A stretch of DNA of 48,577 bases from an uncultured Prevotellaceae bacterium (GTDB lineage: Bacteria > Bacteroidota > Bacteroidia > Bacteroidales > Bacteroidaceae): positions 1 through 48,577 of the forward strand of contig CACXIP010000035.1 of assembly GCA_902767775.1 (NCBI GenBank). Direction: 5' to 3'. The position numbers were made by a program, and so were the translations under genes. Numbering within the stretch: position 1 is the first letter of the stretch; every line of letters begins with the position of its first letter. This document shows, piece by piece, positions 33,119 to 41,482 of this stretch. The notes under the pieces were generated by a model that had not been told where the DNA came from, did no database searches, and saw only the letters and a program-made list of their open reading frames with translations.

Positions 33119-33934
33119 TTAAAACGACATGACAATGCGGAAACCCAAACTGCCGAAGACATAACCACGGGTATAACCGCGGGCAGAAACACGGAAGCAT
33201 GTCTCTGCATCTTCGCAGAAGTTACCTCCGCGGACTATTTGACCTTCGCTTTCTTCATATTCCACATTCGGGTTGGTTTGACTTTCTTTGCTGTAGGGAG
33301 CATAATCATCACTGCAATATTCATCCACGTTGCCGTTCATATCATAGATGCCCAGTTCGTTGGGCGCCTTACCCTTCACAGGGTGCGTGCCGGTTTTCAT
33401 GTCATTGAACCACGCCACATCGGCAACATGGTCTGACCCAGAATATTTGTAGCCCTTGCTCTTGTTGCCTCCCCGCGCAGCATATTCCCACTCGGCCTCT
33501 GTTGGCAGGCGGAAATTGCGGCCTGTGAGATTGCTGAGTTTTTCGGTAAAGTAATCGCAGTCACCTCCATCTACCGATTCAACAGGCAGGTCAGCCCCCA
33601 CCTTATCCGAGGGGTTTTCTCCCATCACCGCCTCATATAAGGCCTGGGTTACCTCGGTCTCGCCAATGTAGTAATCGGAGACCGTGACTTCATGAGCGGG
33701 TTTCTCGTCTTCCTCAGCGTCTTCTCCCTGCTCTTCAGTGGCACCCATGGTGAAGGTGCCTCCTTTGACAAAAATCATATTGAATGTGACGCCGTTCACG
33801 GTGAAGGTCAGTTTCTCTTCTGGGGTGTTCTCCTCTCCATCGGCATGCTCAGAGGAGGAGGGTTTGGAGCCGCACTGGGCAAACATCATGGCAAATGCCA
33901 TGAGAACCGTCACAGTAAAAAGATGTTTTTTCAT
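33119..33934 (-). CDS. Lipoprotein with formylglycine-generating-enzyme (FGE/SUMF1) fold
   Basis: A 271-residue lipoprotein: MKKHLFTVTVLMAFAMMFAQC with lipobox Cys21, an acidic linker (~25-42), then an FGE-sulfatase domain: FVKGGTFTMGATEEQ (55-69), YYIGETEVTQALYEAVMG (88-105), NFRLPTEAEWEYAARGG (140-156), LGIYDMNGNVDEYCSDDY (194-211), RGGNFCEDAETCFRVSARGY (235-254) and LGFRIV. Cys240 and Cys246 sit where catalytic FGE has its Cys pair, but with five rather than four residues between them. Most such lipoproteins in Bacteroidetes are not shown to be sulfatase activators. It is the first gene of a probable operon with the small lipoprotein and C10 peptidase and has a strong promoter at 33972-34003. 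Confidence 0.85.
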   Translation of the reverse strand: MKKHLFTVTVLMAFAMMFAQCGSKPSSSEHADGEENTPEEKLTFTVNGVTFNMIFVKGGTFTMGATEEQGEDAEEDEKPAHEVTVSDYYIGETEVTQALYEAVMGENPSDKVGADLPVESVDGGDCDYFTEKLSNLTGRNFRLPTEAEWEYAARGGNKSKGYKYSGSDHVADVAWFNDMKTGTHPVKGKAPNELGIYDMNGNVDEYCSDDYAPYSKESQTNPNVEYEESEGQIVRGGNFCEDAETCFRVSARGYTRGYVFGSLGFRIVMSF

Positions 33935-33971
33935 AAAAAATAGTATTATCTTAATCAGTGTATATGCTTTG

Positions 33972-34003
33972 CAAATATATGGCTAATTTTTGATATTTGC
34001 AAA
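33972..34003 (-). promoter_or_regulatory. Bacteroidetes promoter of the FGE-like/lipoprotein/C10 operon
   Basis: The minus strand has TTTG (34003-34000), a 20-bp spacer and TATATTTG (33979-33972), a full consensus match. The start of FGE-like translation is 38 bp beyond. Confidence 0.8.
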
Positions 34004-34019
34004 AGAATGTCCTTTTCTA

Positions 34020-34051
34020 TTTGCAAAAGTATAACAAATTACATATATTTG
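34020..34051 (+). promoter_or_regulatory. Bacteroidetes promoter of the 34090 gene
   Basis: TTTG (34020-34023), 20 bp, TATATTTG (34044-34051). This mirrors the minus-strand promoter, with only 16 bp between the two -33 boxes. Confidence 0.8.
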
Positions 34052-34089
34052 CATCGAAATTGTAAAAACACCAACTTAAAAGAATCATC

Positions 34090-35163
34090 ATGAAAAAGGC
34101 CATATTCATCCTGTTGGCACTGGTCTGCATCAACGTGCAGGCACAGAAGCCCATGTCACTCGACCCCATCCAGAAACAGTGGACGACAAAGAATATCAAA
34201 GTGAGCGGTGTTGCCAACATCCTGCAGTTGGTCAGCGCATTCCAACAGACATGGCCGACCTATTCGGGGCGCGAACTGCTCAAGTTCTCTAAGTCGAAGG
34301 TCCCGTACGACAACGCCGATAAAATCGTGGACATCAAAAACGGCTATGTTCTCTATTCAGAAGACAGCCCCGACGCTGAGTCCGACGAAATCATGTCTGC
34401 CTGCGTGTGGAACCGGCAAAACGGCCATAAACTGTTTGCCATCACGTTCAGTAGGATGACACCCTCCGAACTGGTCTTTATCTGCTTCTACGACTACGAC
34501 CCCAAGACACTGACCCTCGTTCCGGAGAAGAGCCTGGCCAATCTATTCACCCCTGCCTTCCCCAACTACCGCCACAGATACTTCCTGCCGCAAAATGGGA
34601 AGAGCCTCGAGATTAACGAGTATTACGGTGCCCTCACCATCAAGCACACCTACTCCTGGGACGGTATGAAACCTGCCCGTCCGCAAACTGCCATCGAGCA
34701 ACTGGACCTATGCCAGGGGGAGTTTAACCAAGACTATCCCGTCGTTGTCGAGAACATCTTCACCCAGTATGCCCTGATGGACATCGACCATGACGGGCAT
34801 CCTGAGCTGCTGTTGCAGACCGACGACGGGGAATACAAGGCTGTCTATTCCATCTACCTCACGGTGAGTCTGCTGGCTGCTCAGAGCGACCGCCGCTTTT
34901 TGCGTTTCTACAACGGAGCCGTCTGCCACTCGGGCACCTGCGGCGCTTTATGCATGTCCGATGTCTATGTCTTGCTGAAAAACAGCTGCCGCCAATCGAC
35001 ACTGAACGACCTCCAGGAGTATGACAACGAGAAAGAGGAATATGGCGACAGCTACTACACCCTCGACGGCGAACCGATTACCAAAGAGAAGGCTGAGAAA
35101 ATCATCAAGTCACTGGGTGAGCCGCTGGAGCCCAAGCTCAAATGGAAGAAACTGGCATTTTAG
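34090..35163 (+). CDS. Secreted protein of unknown function
   Basis: A 357-residue exported protein: MKKAIFILLALVCINVQAQ is a signal peptide, with no lipobox. The text suggests alternating strands; YALMDIDHDGHPELLLQTDDGEY (~228-250) looks like an FG-GAP-like calcium-binding strand pair, as in VCBS repeat proteins, but only one is clear. Cys pairs (VCHSGTCGALCMSDV) may form disulfides outside the cell. I do not recognise the family. It is transcribed away from the FGE-like/C10 operon from a mirrored promoter, so the two may respond to the same condition. Downstream lies the large dispersed repeat. Confidence 0.8.
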   Translation: MKKAIFILLALVCINVQAQKPMSLDPIQKQWTTKNIKVSGVANILQLVSAFQQTWPTYSGRELLKFSKSKVPYDNADKIVDIKNGYVLYSEDSPDAESDEIMSACVWNRQNGHKLFAITFSRMTPSELVFICFYDYDPKTLTLVPEKSLANLFTPAFPNYRHRYFLPQNGKSLEINEYYGALTIKHTYSWDGMKPARPQTAIEQLDLCQGEFNQDYPVVVENIFTQYALMDIDHDGHPELLLQTDDGEYKAVYSIYLTVSLLAAQSDRRFLRFYNGAVCHSGTCGALCMSDVYVLLKNSCRQSTLNDLQEYDNEKEEYGDSYYTLDGEPITKEKAEKIIKSLGEPLEPKLKWKKLAF

Positions 35164-35189
35164 TACATCTTTCGAAGTAACACCTAATC

Positions 35190-35790
35190 CCAACCACGAA
35201 ATATCACGAAAATTCACGAATTAGAGAATTAGCGAATTGTCCAAGGACAACATACGTTGTAATCACCTCCCCAATCCTTCCCTTTCACAATCGGAGTAAC
35301 GAACTCCCCGCTCCTCCCCTTATCGAGGGGAGGTGGCCGGAGGCCGGAGGAGTCTGATTAGAGGGGGTAAGGGGGCGTTGACCTAATTCAAACCACGAAA
35401 ATTCACGAATGAATTTATGATTCATTATATGATAATTATATGTTTTATATTCACATAAATTACCATAAATCATTCACGAATTTTCAAAAATTTTTCTGTC
35501 TTTTTGTGAGTAGAAGCCATTAATTTTCATTGGACAATTCGATAATTCGCTAATTCGTGAGATTGCATATAGAAATGTCACGAAAATTCACGAATGCATT
35601 TATGATTCATTATATGATAATTATATGTTTTATATTCACATAAATTACCATGAATCATTCACGAATTTTCAAAAATTTTTCTGTCTTTTTTTGAGTGCCT
35701 TGGCACTTTTTCTCGTTTCCCCTTAGAGCAAGAATTTTTCAAGCCTTTTTATTCTTTTTCCCAAGCGGAGCGTTTTTTTATTATCTCTTC
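35190..35790 (-). repeat. Large dispersed repeat, copy B (inverted relative to 7918-8470)
   Basis: The reverse complement of copy A over most of ~600 bp, ending with ...CTCTTC at 35790. It too contains an internal duplication: the ATTCATTATATGATAATTAT block occurs at ~35421 and ~35607. In place of the CCCCCTCTAA hairpin arm it carries CCTCCCCT/AGGGGAGG and GGCCGGAGGCCGG palindromes (~35310-35352). No open frame of note. Confidence 0.8.
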
Positions 35791-36040
35791 ATCCATCTCG
35801 CATTCTTAAGTCAGGAAGTCAATCTCCCGAATTAAAGAATAGTAGAATTGTCCATTGAAGACGCCCGTCGACCGTTGATTCTTGAATTCTTCATTTAGTG
35901 ACATCCATTTTATAATACATGATGCTCCCCTATCATCCAGACAAAAAAACAACGCCAACTCCCTCGCTCCTCACCCCTCCCCTCTTTCCTCTAATTTTTG
36001 ATAATTATGGACGTAAAAAGTGATTTTGCGGGAATTAAAA
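35791..36040. other. Intergenic region upstream of the first susC promoter
   Basis: Low-complexity, AT-rich at both ends with a pyrimidine-rich stretch around 35960-35990 (CTCGCTCCTCACCCCTCCCC). I see no gene. The regulator-binding site of the SusCD operon is likely to be here, but no clear direct repeat is visible. Confidence 0.4.
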
Positions 36041-36072
36041 TTTGGACGTTGGCATTTTAATTAGTATTTTTG
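36041..36072 (+). promoter_or_regulatory. Bacteroidetes promoter of the susCD operon
   Basis: TTTG (36041-36044), a 20-bp spacer and TATTTTTG (36065-36072), full consensus. The leader to the susC ATG at 36155 is about 75 nt. Confidence 0.85.
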
Positions 36073-36154
36073 CACAATACAAATATGCAAGCCGAAGACG
36101 ATACGGCAATCCAACCGAATCGAATAACCTAACAAAATACAAAGTAACCAAAAC

Positions 36155-39100
36155 ATGAAGAAAAGAAAGTATGTCACTGGGCGTGCCCTGATTATCGCAG
36201 CCTTGTTCTCAGCTTTCACTATTCCGGGCCTTTTTGGCACGTCTACTGTCTATGCAGCTCCGACAGAGCAGCAGCAATCTGACGTGATTACCGGAACAGT
36301 GATTGACGAGACCGGAGAGACGGTCATCGGAGCTACCATCACCATCAAGGGTGGCGATGCGTCCAAAGGTACGATTACCGACTTTGACGGTAATTTCTCC
36401 ATCCAATGCAAGCCTGGAACCCAATTGGTGATTTCCTATGTGGGCTATGAGACGATTACCGTGCCTGCCAAGAACGGCATGCGCGTACAACTCAAAACCG
36501 ACGCCATCTCGCTCCAGGGCGTGGAGGTCGTCGCCTACGGTGTCCAGAAAAAGGTGACCGTCACCGGCGCCCTCTCCTCTGTCAAGAGCGAGGACCTGGT
36601 GCGCACCCCTGTGTCGTCTGTCAACAATGTGCTGGCTGGTCAGCTTTCCGGTGTGACCACCGTACAGTACTCCGGCGAACCGGGCAGCGATGCCGCCTCC
36701 ATCTTCGTCCGTGGCCAGGCCACATGGGTCGACTCATCACCACTCATCCAGGTCGACGGTGTCGAGCGTGAGATGTGGGACATAGACCCCAACGAGATTG
36801 AGAGCATCACCGTGCTGAAGGACGCCTCCGCCACCGCCGTGTTCGGTGTGCGCGGTGCCAACGGTGTGGTGCTCATCACCACCAAGCGCGGTGCTGAGGG
36901 AAAGGCTAAGATTTCTGCCAACGTTTCCTTCTCCGCACTCACACCCACCAAGATGGTGGAGCAAACCTCTTCTTATGAGTATGCCACCTTCTACAACCAG
37001 ATGCAGGCCAACGACGGCAACAACCCTGCATTCTCCGACGTCGTACTGCAGAAATTCCAAGACGGCAGCGACCCCATCCGCTTCCCGAGCATGAAGTGGG
37101 ATGAGTATATCATGAAGGACGTGACTCTGCAGCAGCAGCACAACATCAACATCACCGGTGGCAACAAAAACGTGAAATACTTCATCAGCGCAGGTATGTT
37201 CACACAGGACGGCATGTTCAAGGAGTTTGGCAAGTCGTGGGACTACGGCTACCAGTACCAACGCTTCAACTACCGCTCCAACCTCGACATCAACGTGACG
37301 AAGACCACCCTGCTGAGCTTCAACATCGCCGGTAAGGTGGACGATGCCGCCAAGCCCCGCACAGGACAGGGAGCAGGAGGTATGATCAAGGCCATCTACG
37401 GCGCCACACCGTTCTGCAGCCCCGGCATCGTCGACGGACGCTACATCATCAACACCAACCAGGCTGCCGACAATGCCGACGGACTGGTGCTCCCGTTCGT
37501 GGGAGAGTCGCCCATGACCTATTACGCCTACCAGCCCGGTGCCTTCCACACCAACAACAACAAACTGTCGATGGACCTCGTGCTCGACCAAAAACTCGAC
37601 ATGATAACCAAGGGCCTGTCTGTCAAGCTCAAAGGCTCATACAACAGCAGCTTTATGGTGCAAAAGACCCTCACCGCCTCCGTCTCCACCTACACCCCGG
37701 TGTGGACATGGAACGACGACAGCAAGACCGACGGCTACCTGATGTACCGCAAGTCGGGCTCCGACGTAGAGCCGACCTACGGCTATAGCTACGGCAAGGG
37801 GCGCGACTGGTATGCTGAGGGTTCGCTCAACTACAACCGCTCATTCGGCGACCACACCATCACTGCCCTAGCACTCTACAACCAGAGCAAGCAATACTAC
37901 TTCGGCGAAGAGGATGCCTACAAGGACATCCCAAGAACATACGTTGGCTTCGTGGGACGTGTGACCTACGACTGGAAAAACCGCTACATGGCGGAGGTCA
38001 ACTTCGGTTACAACGGTTCAGAGAACTTCGCCCCCGGCAAGCGCTTCGGTTCATTCCCCGCTGGTTCGGTGGGATGGCTCATCAGCGACGAGAACTTCTT
38101 CAAACCGCTCAAGCCGGTGGTCAGCTTCCTCAAACTCCGTGCCTCATGGGGCCTCGTGGGTAACGACAAGGTGAGCGCCAAGCGATTCATGTATATCGCC
38201 GACCCCTACAACGTCAACCAGAACGCACTTCTGGAGCGTACCGGTAAGGACACCGGCGCATTCGGATACAACTTCGGTGTGGAGAACGGCACCACCTCGA
38301 TGGGCGCCGTGGAGTCGTCGAAGAACTACCCCGACGTATCATGGGAGAAAGCCTTCAAGCAGGACTACGGTTTCGACATGTATTTCCTCAACGACCGCCT
38401 GCGCACCACCTTTGACTACTACAAGGAGCACCGCAAGGACATCCTCTGGCAGGATGCCACAGTGCCCGGCATGCTCGGATTCACCGTGCCCTATACCAAC
38501 TTCGGCGAGGTGGACAGCTGGGGATGGGAACTCTCCGTCAACTGGCAGGACCACATCGGCGACAACTTCCGCTACTGGGGCAAGCTCAACATCTCGCACA
38601 ACCAGAACGAGATTATCGAGAACCGACAGACTCCTCAGCGCAATGAGTATATGTACACCAAGGGCCACCGCATCGGCTCACGCTCACTCTACCGCTTCTG
38701 GAAACTCTACTACGAGGGCTGCGAGGCTGACTATGAGCAGGAGTTCGGCTCCAAATTCCCCAAGCAGTTCGTGGGCGTGCTCAAACCCGGTGACGCTGTC
38801 TACGTCGACATGGACAAGGACGGCATCATCGACGGCAACGACGTCGTGGTGGGCACTGGCTTTACCGACGACCCGCAGTATATCGCCGGTCTGACCCTCG
38901 GATTCACCTGGAAACGCCTCACCTTCAACGCCCAACTGACGGGCGCATGGAAAGTGAGCCGCCTCATCAGCGACGTGTTCCGCCGCCCGTTTGCCAACTC
39001 AAGTGGCACCAACCAAGGCGGTCTGCTCAAATACCATATCGACAACACCTGGACACCCGACAACCAAGACCCCAATGCCGAGTACCCAAGAGCTACCGTC

Positions 39101-39367
39101 CTGAACGCTGACCAAAACTATGCCAACAGCGACCTCTATGAGAAAGACGCCAAATACCTGCGCCTGAAAACCGTACAGCTGGCCTACGACTTCCAGTTCC
39201 CGCTGATGAAGAAACTCGGCCTGACACAGCTGCAGCTCTCCCTGAGCGGCTACAACCTGCTGACCTTCACGCCATACCTCTGGGGCGACCCCGAGACACG
39301 CGCCAGCAACTCGCCCTCCTACCCGTTGCAACGCACCTACACCGCAAGCCTGAAGGTGGGATTCTAA
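36155..39367 (+). CDS. SusC-family TonB-dependent outer-membrane transporter (first copy)
   Basis: A 1070-residue outer-membrane importer that opens under TonB force. After a long signal segment (~1-34) comes a carboxypeptidase-D regulatory-like domain (~42-125, GTVIDETGETVIGATITIKG...GYETITV), then the plug (~130-245, with the SusC signature SITVLKDASATAVFGVRGANGVVLITTKRG) and the 22-strand barrel. The C-terminus ends in an aromatic (KVGF), as required for outer-membrane insertion. susD follows 21 bp later. The cargo is an oligosaccharide or peptide too large for porins; sequence does not reveal which. Strong C-ending codon bias suggests high expression. Confidence 0.96.
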   Translation: MKKRKYVTGRALIIAALFSAFTIPGLFGTSTVYAAPTEQQQSDVITGTVIDETGETVIGATITIKGGDASKGTITDFDGNFSIQCKPGTQLVISYVGYETITVPAKNGMRVQLKTDAISLQGVEVVAYGVQKKVTVTGALSSVKSEDLVRTPVSSVNNVLAGQLSGVTTVQYSGEPGSDAASIFVRGQATWVDSSPLIQVDGVEREMWDIDPNEIESITVLKDASATAVFGVRGANGVVLITTKRGAEGKAKISANVSFSALTPTKMVEQTSSYEYATFYNQMQANDGNNPAFSDVVLQKFQDGSDPIRFPSMKWDEYIMKDVTLQQQHNINITGGNKNVKYFISAGMFTQDGMFKEFGKSWDYGYQYQRFNYRSNLDINVTKTTLLSFNIAGKVDDAAKPRTGQGAGGMIKAIYGATPFCSPGIVDGRYIINTNQAADNADGLVLPFVGESPMTYYAYQPGAFHTNNNKLSMDLVLDQKLDMITKGLSVKLKGSYNSSFMVQKTLTASVSTYTPVWTWNDDSKTDGYLMYRKSGSDVEPTYGYSYGKGRDWYAEGSLNYNRSFGDHTITALALYNQSKQYYFGEEDAYKDIPRTYVGFVGRVTYDWKNRYMAEVNFGYNGSENFAPGKRFGSFPAGSVGWLISDENFFKPLKPVVSFLKLRASWGLVGNDKVSAKRFMYIADPYNVNQNALLERTGKDTGAFGYNFGVENGTTSMGAVESSKNYPDVSWEKAFKQDYGFDMYFLNDRLRTTFDYYKEHRKDILWQDATVPGMLGFTVPYTNFGEVDSWGWELSVNWQDHIGDNFRYWGKLNISHNQNEIIENRQTPQRNEYMYTKGHRIGSRSLYRFWKLYYEGCEADYEQEFGSKFPKQFVGVLKPGDAVYVDMDKDGIIDGNDVVVGTGFTDDPQYIAGLTLGFTWKRLTFNAQLTGAWKVSRLISDVFRRPFANSSGTNQGGLLKYHIDNTWTPDNQDPNAEYPRATVLNADQNYANSDLYEKDAKYLRLKTVQLAYDFQFPLMKKLGLTQLQLSLSGYNLLTFTPYLWGDPETRASNSPSYPLQRTYTASLKVGF

Positions 39368-39388
39368 TTAATAATAAGGTATACGATC

Positions 39389-41443
39389 ATGAAACTATAT
39401 CATACCATATCCAAAGGAGCCGCTGCCCTGCTCATCGCCACGATGACCATGACCTCATGCACCGACCCAATCAAGTTCGGTGATTCCTTCATCGAGAAAC
39501 AGCCCGGTGGAACCGTAACCATCGACACCGTATTCTCCAACGCCGAATACACAAGACAGTTCCTCACAGGTATCTACGCTTTGCAATACTATGGCCTGCC
39601 CTTCGGCTCCAACACCGCACACAGCCAAAACTGCTACACTGGCAAACTCGACGCACTGACCGACTGCTACCAGATTCACTGGAACGGCACTTCTATCTTC
39701 AACAACTTCTATTCTGGCACGCTCTCTGCCAACCAGGCCCCGCTGATCAGCTATACCGGCGACTTGGTATGGCAGGCTGTACGTCAGGCATGGCTGCTGA
39801 TTGCCAATGTCGACAAGGTGGCTGACATGAGCGACAGCGAGAAGAAGAACATCATCGCACAGGCCAAGTGCCTCATCGCAGCACGCTACTTCGACCTCTA
39901 CTCCGTATATGGTGGCATACCCATCGTCGACAATGCCTTCACCGGAAGCGAGGGCAGCTACGAACTGCCACGTGCCACTGCCGAGGAGACGGCCAATTTC
40001 ATCGTCAAACTGCTCGACGAGGCCATCCCCGACCTGCGCTGGGCATACAACGGCACAACGACCGACACCGATGCCACCAACAACACCGGACGCTGGACGG
40101 CTGCCGGAGCCATGGCGCTCAAGGCTAAGGTGCTCCTCTTCAACGCCTCGCCGCTCTACAATGCCGAACAGGGCTACTTCGGCGGCACAACAGAGGCTGA
40201 GCAGCAGCATCTCGTGTGGCACGGCGGATACGACGCAGCACGCTGGCAACGCGCACTGCAGGCTTGTCAGGAATTCTTCGCCCGACTTGCTTCTGAGGGC
40301 TACTACGAACTCACTCAGCCGACGGCACGCAACGCCAACGCCTACCGCCAGGCCTACCGCATGGGCTATATCTACCAAGGCAGCAAGGAAGTGCTCCACT
40401 CCACCCGCGTGGCTACGGTCTATGGCTCACAAGGCACCTACTCATGGTGGAACTGGGTGGGCATTGGGCGCAACTCCTACCTGCCCACACTGGAATACAT
40501 GAGCATGTTCCCCTGGAGCGACGGCACACCGTTCAACTGGGAGAACGACTCTCTCCGCGGACGCATCACCGGCGACAACGGACGCCTCTTCTACCAATAC
40601 AAGGAGTATCGCGGAAGCATCTCCAAAACTCCCTCACGCGACCCGCGCCTCTACGAGAACATCCTCGTCAACGGCACCACCTACCAGTTTGATTGGACTG
40701 CCGGCTCACCGACTGGCGATGCCTATGAGCTGTGGGTGAACGGCTTCGACGAGGGCATGCAGGTGATGAGCGCCACACTCAACAAGGAGACTGGCAACTA
40801 CGACCTCGCACTCCAGGAGCAGCTGACACAGAAATTCTCCACCGGTTTCGGCGTCATCAAATACTACCTCGGCGAGGAATACCACCGCAAGTACATGCAC
40901 TGGGTATACCTGAGCCTCGACGAGATGTACCTCATGTATGCTGAGGCTCTCGCACAGACAGGCAACCTCACCGAGGCCATCAAGCAGGTGGATGTCGTGC
41001 GCAGCCGCGTGGGCCTGGGTGGCCTGAGCGTGCGCAACTCCGCCCTCAAACTCAACGAGAACAAGGACAACCTCATCGAGGAAATCCTGCGTGAGCGCGC
41101 ATGCGAACTCGGCATGAGCAACAACCGCTACTACGACATGATTCGCTACAAGCGCACCGACTGGATCACCAAACCGCTCCACGGCCTGGTCACCTTCCGC
41201 ATGATTAAGGACAGCAAGGGGCAATGGGTGCGCAACTATGAGCCTTGGAAGGGCACACACAAGGACAACGGCATCATCGAGCCTTCACGCTTCGACTACT
41301 GGCGCTTCGAACTGTTCAACCGCCGCCGCGTGCAGTGGGACCAGGACCCCAACTCACCAGAAGTGAAAAAGTGGCTCCTCTTCCCCTTCCCCATCGGCGA
41401 AATCAACAAGGGCTACGGCATCATCCAAAACCCCGGATGGTAA
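39389..41443 (+). CDS. SusD/RagB-family surface lipoprotein (first copy)
   Basis: A 684-residue lipoprotein (MKLYHTISKGAAALLIATMTMTSC, lipobox Cys24) that caps the SusC barrel and delivers glycan or peptide ligand. Typical signs: the TPR-like helices (AKCLIAARYFDLYSVYGGIPIVD), the YKAKVL-type helix (AMALKAKVLLFNASPLYN), and the C-terminal block (IEEILRERACELGMSNNRYYDMIRYKRTDW ... FPFPIGEINKGYGIIQNPGW). It is longer than average SusD (~550), with extra loops around 400-520. 39 bp separate it from the second susC, so the four genes form one operon. Confidence 0.96.
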   Translation: MKLYHTISKGAAALLIATMTMTSCTDPIKFGDSFIEKQPGGTVTIDTVFSNAEYTRQFLTGIYALQYYGLPFGSNTAHSQNCYTGKLDALTDCYQIHWNGTSIFNNFYSGTLSANQAPLISYTGDLVWQAVRQAWLLIANVDKVADMSDSEKKNIIAQAKCLIAARYFDLYSVYGGIPIVDNAFTGSEGSYELPRATAEETANFIVKLLDEAIPDLRWAYNGTTTDTDATNNTGRWTAAGAMALKAKVLLFNASPLYNAEQGYFGGTTEAEQQHLVWHGGYDAARWQRALQACQEFFARLASEGYYELTQPTARNANAYRQAYRMGYIYQGSKEVLHSTRVATVYGSQGTYSWWNWVGIGRNSYLPTLEYMSMFPWSDGTPFNWENDSLRGRITGDNGRLFYQYKEYRGSISKTPSRDPRLYENILVNGTTYQFDWTAGSPTGDAYELWVNGFDEGMQVMSATLNKETGNYDLALQEQLTQKFSTGFGVIKYYLGEEYHRKYMHWVYLSLDEMYLMYAEALAQTGNLTEAIKQVDVVRSRVGLGGLSVRNSALKLNENKDNLIEEILRERACELGMSNNRYYDMIRYKRTDWITKPLHGLVTFRMIKDSKGQWVRNYEPWKGTHKDNGIIEPSRFDYWRFELFNRRRVQWDQDPNSPEVKKWLLFPFPIGEINKGYGIIQNPGW

Positions 41444-41482
41444 TCCCAAAGATGAAGTACACCATGTCAAGAATGTAAGATT

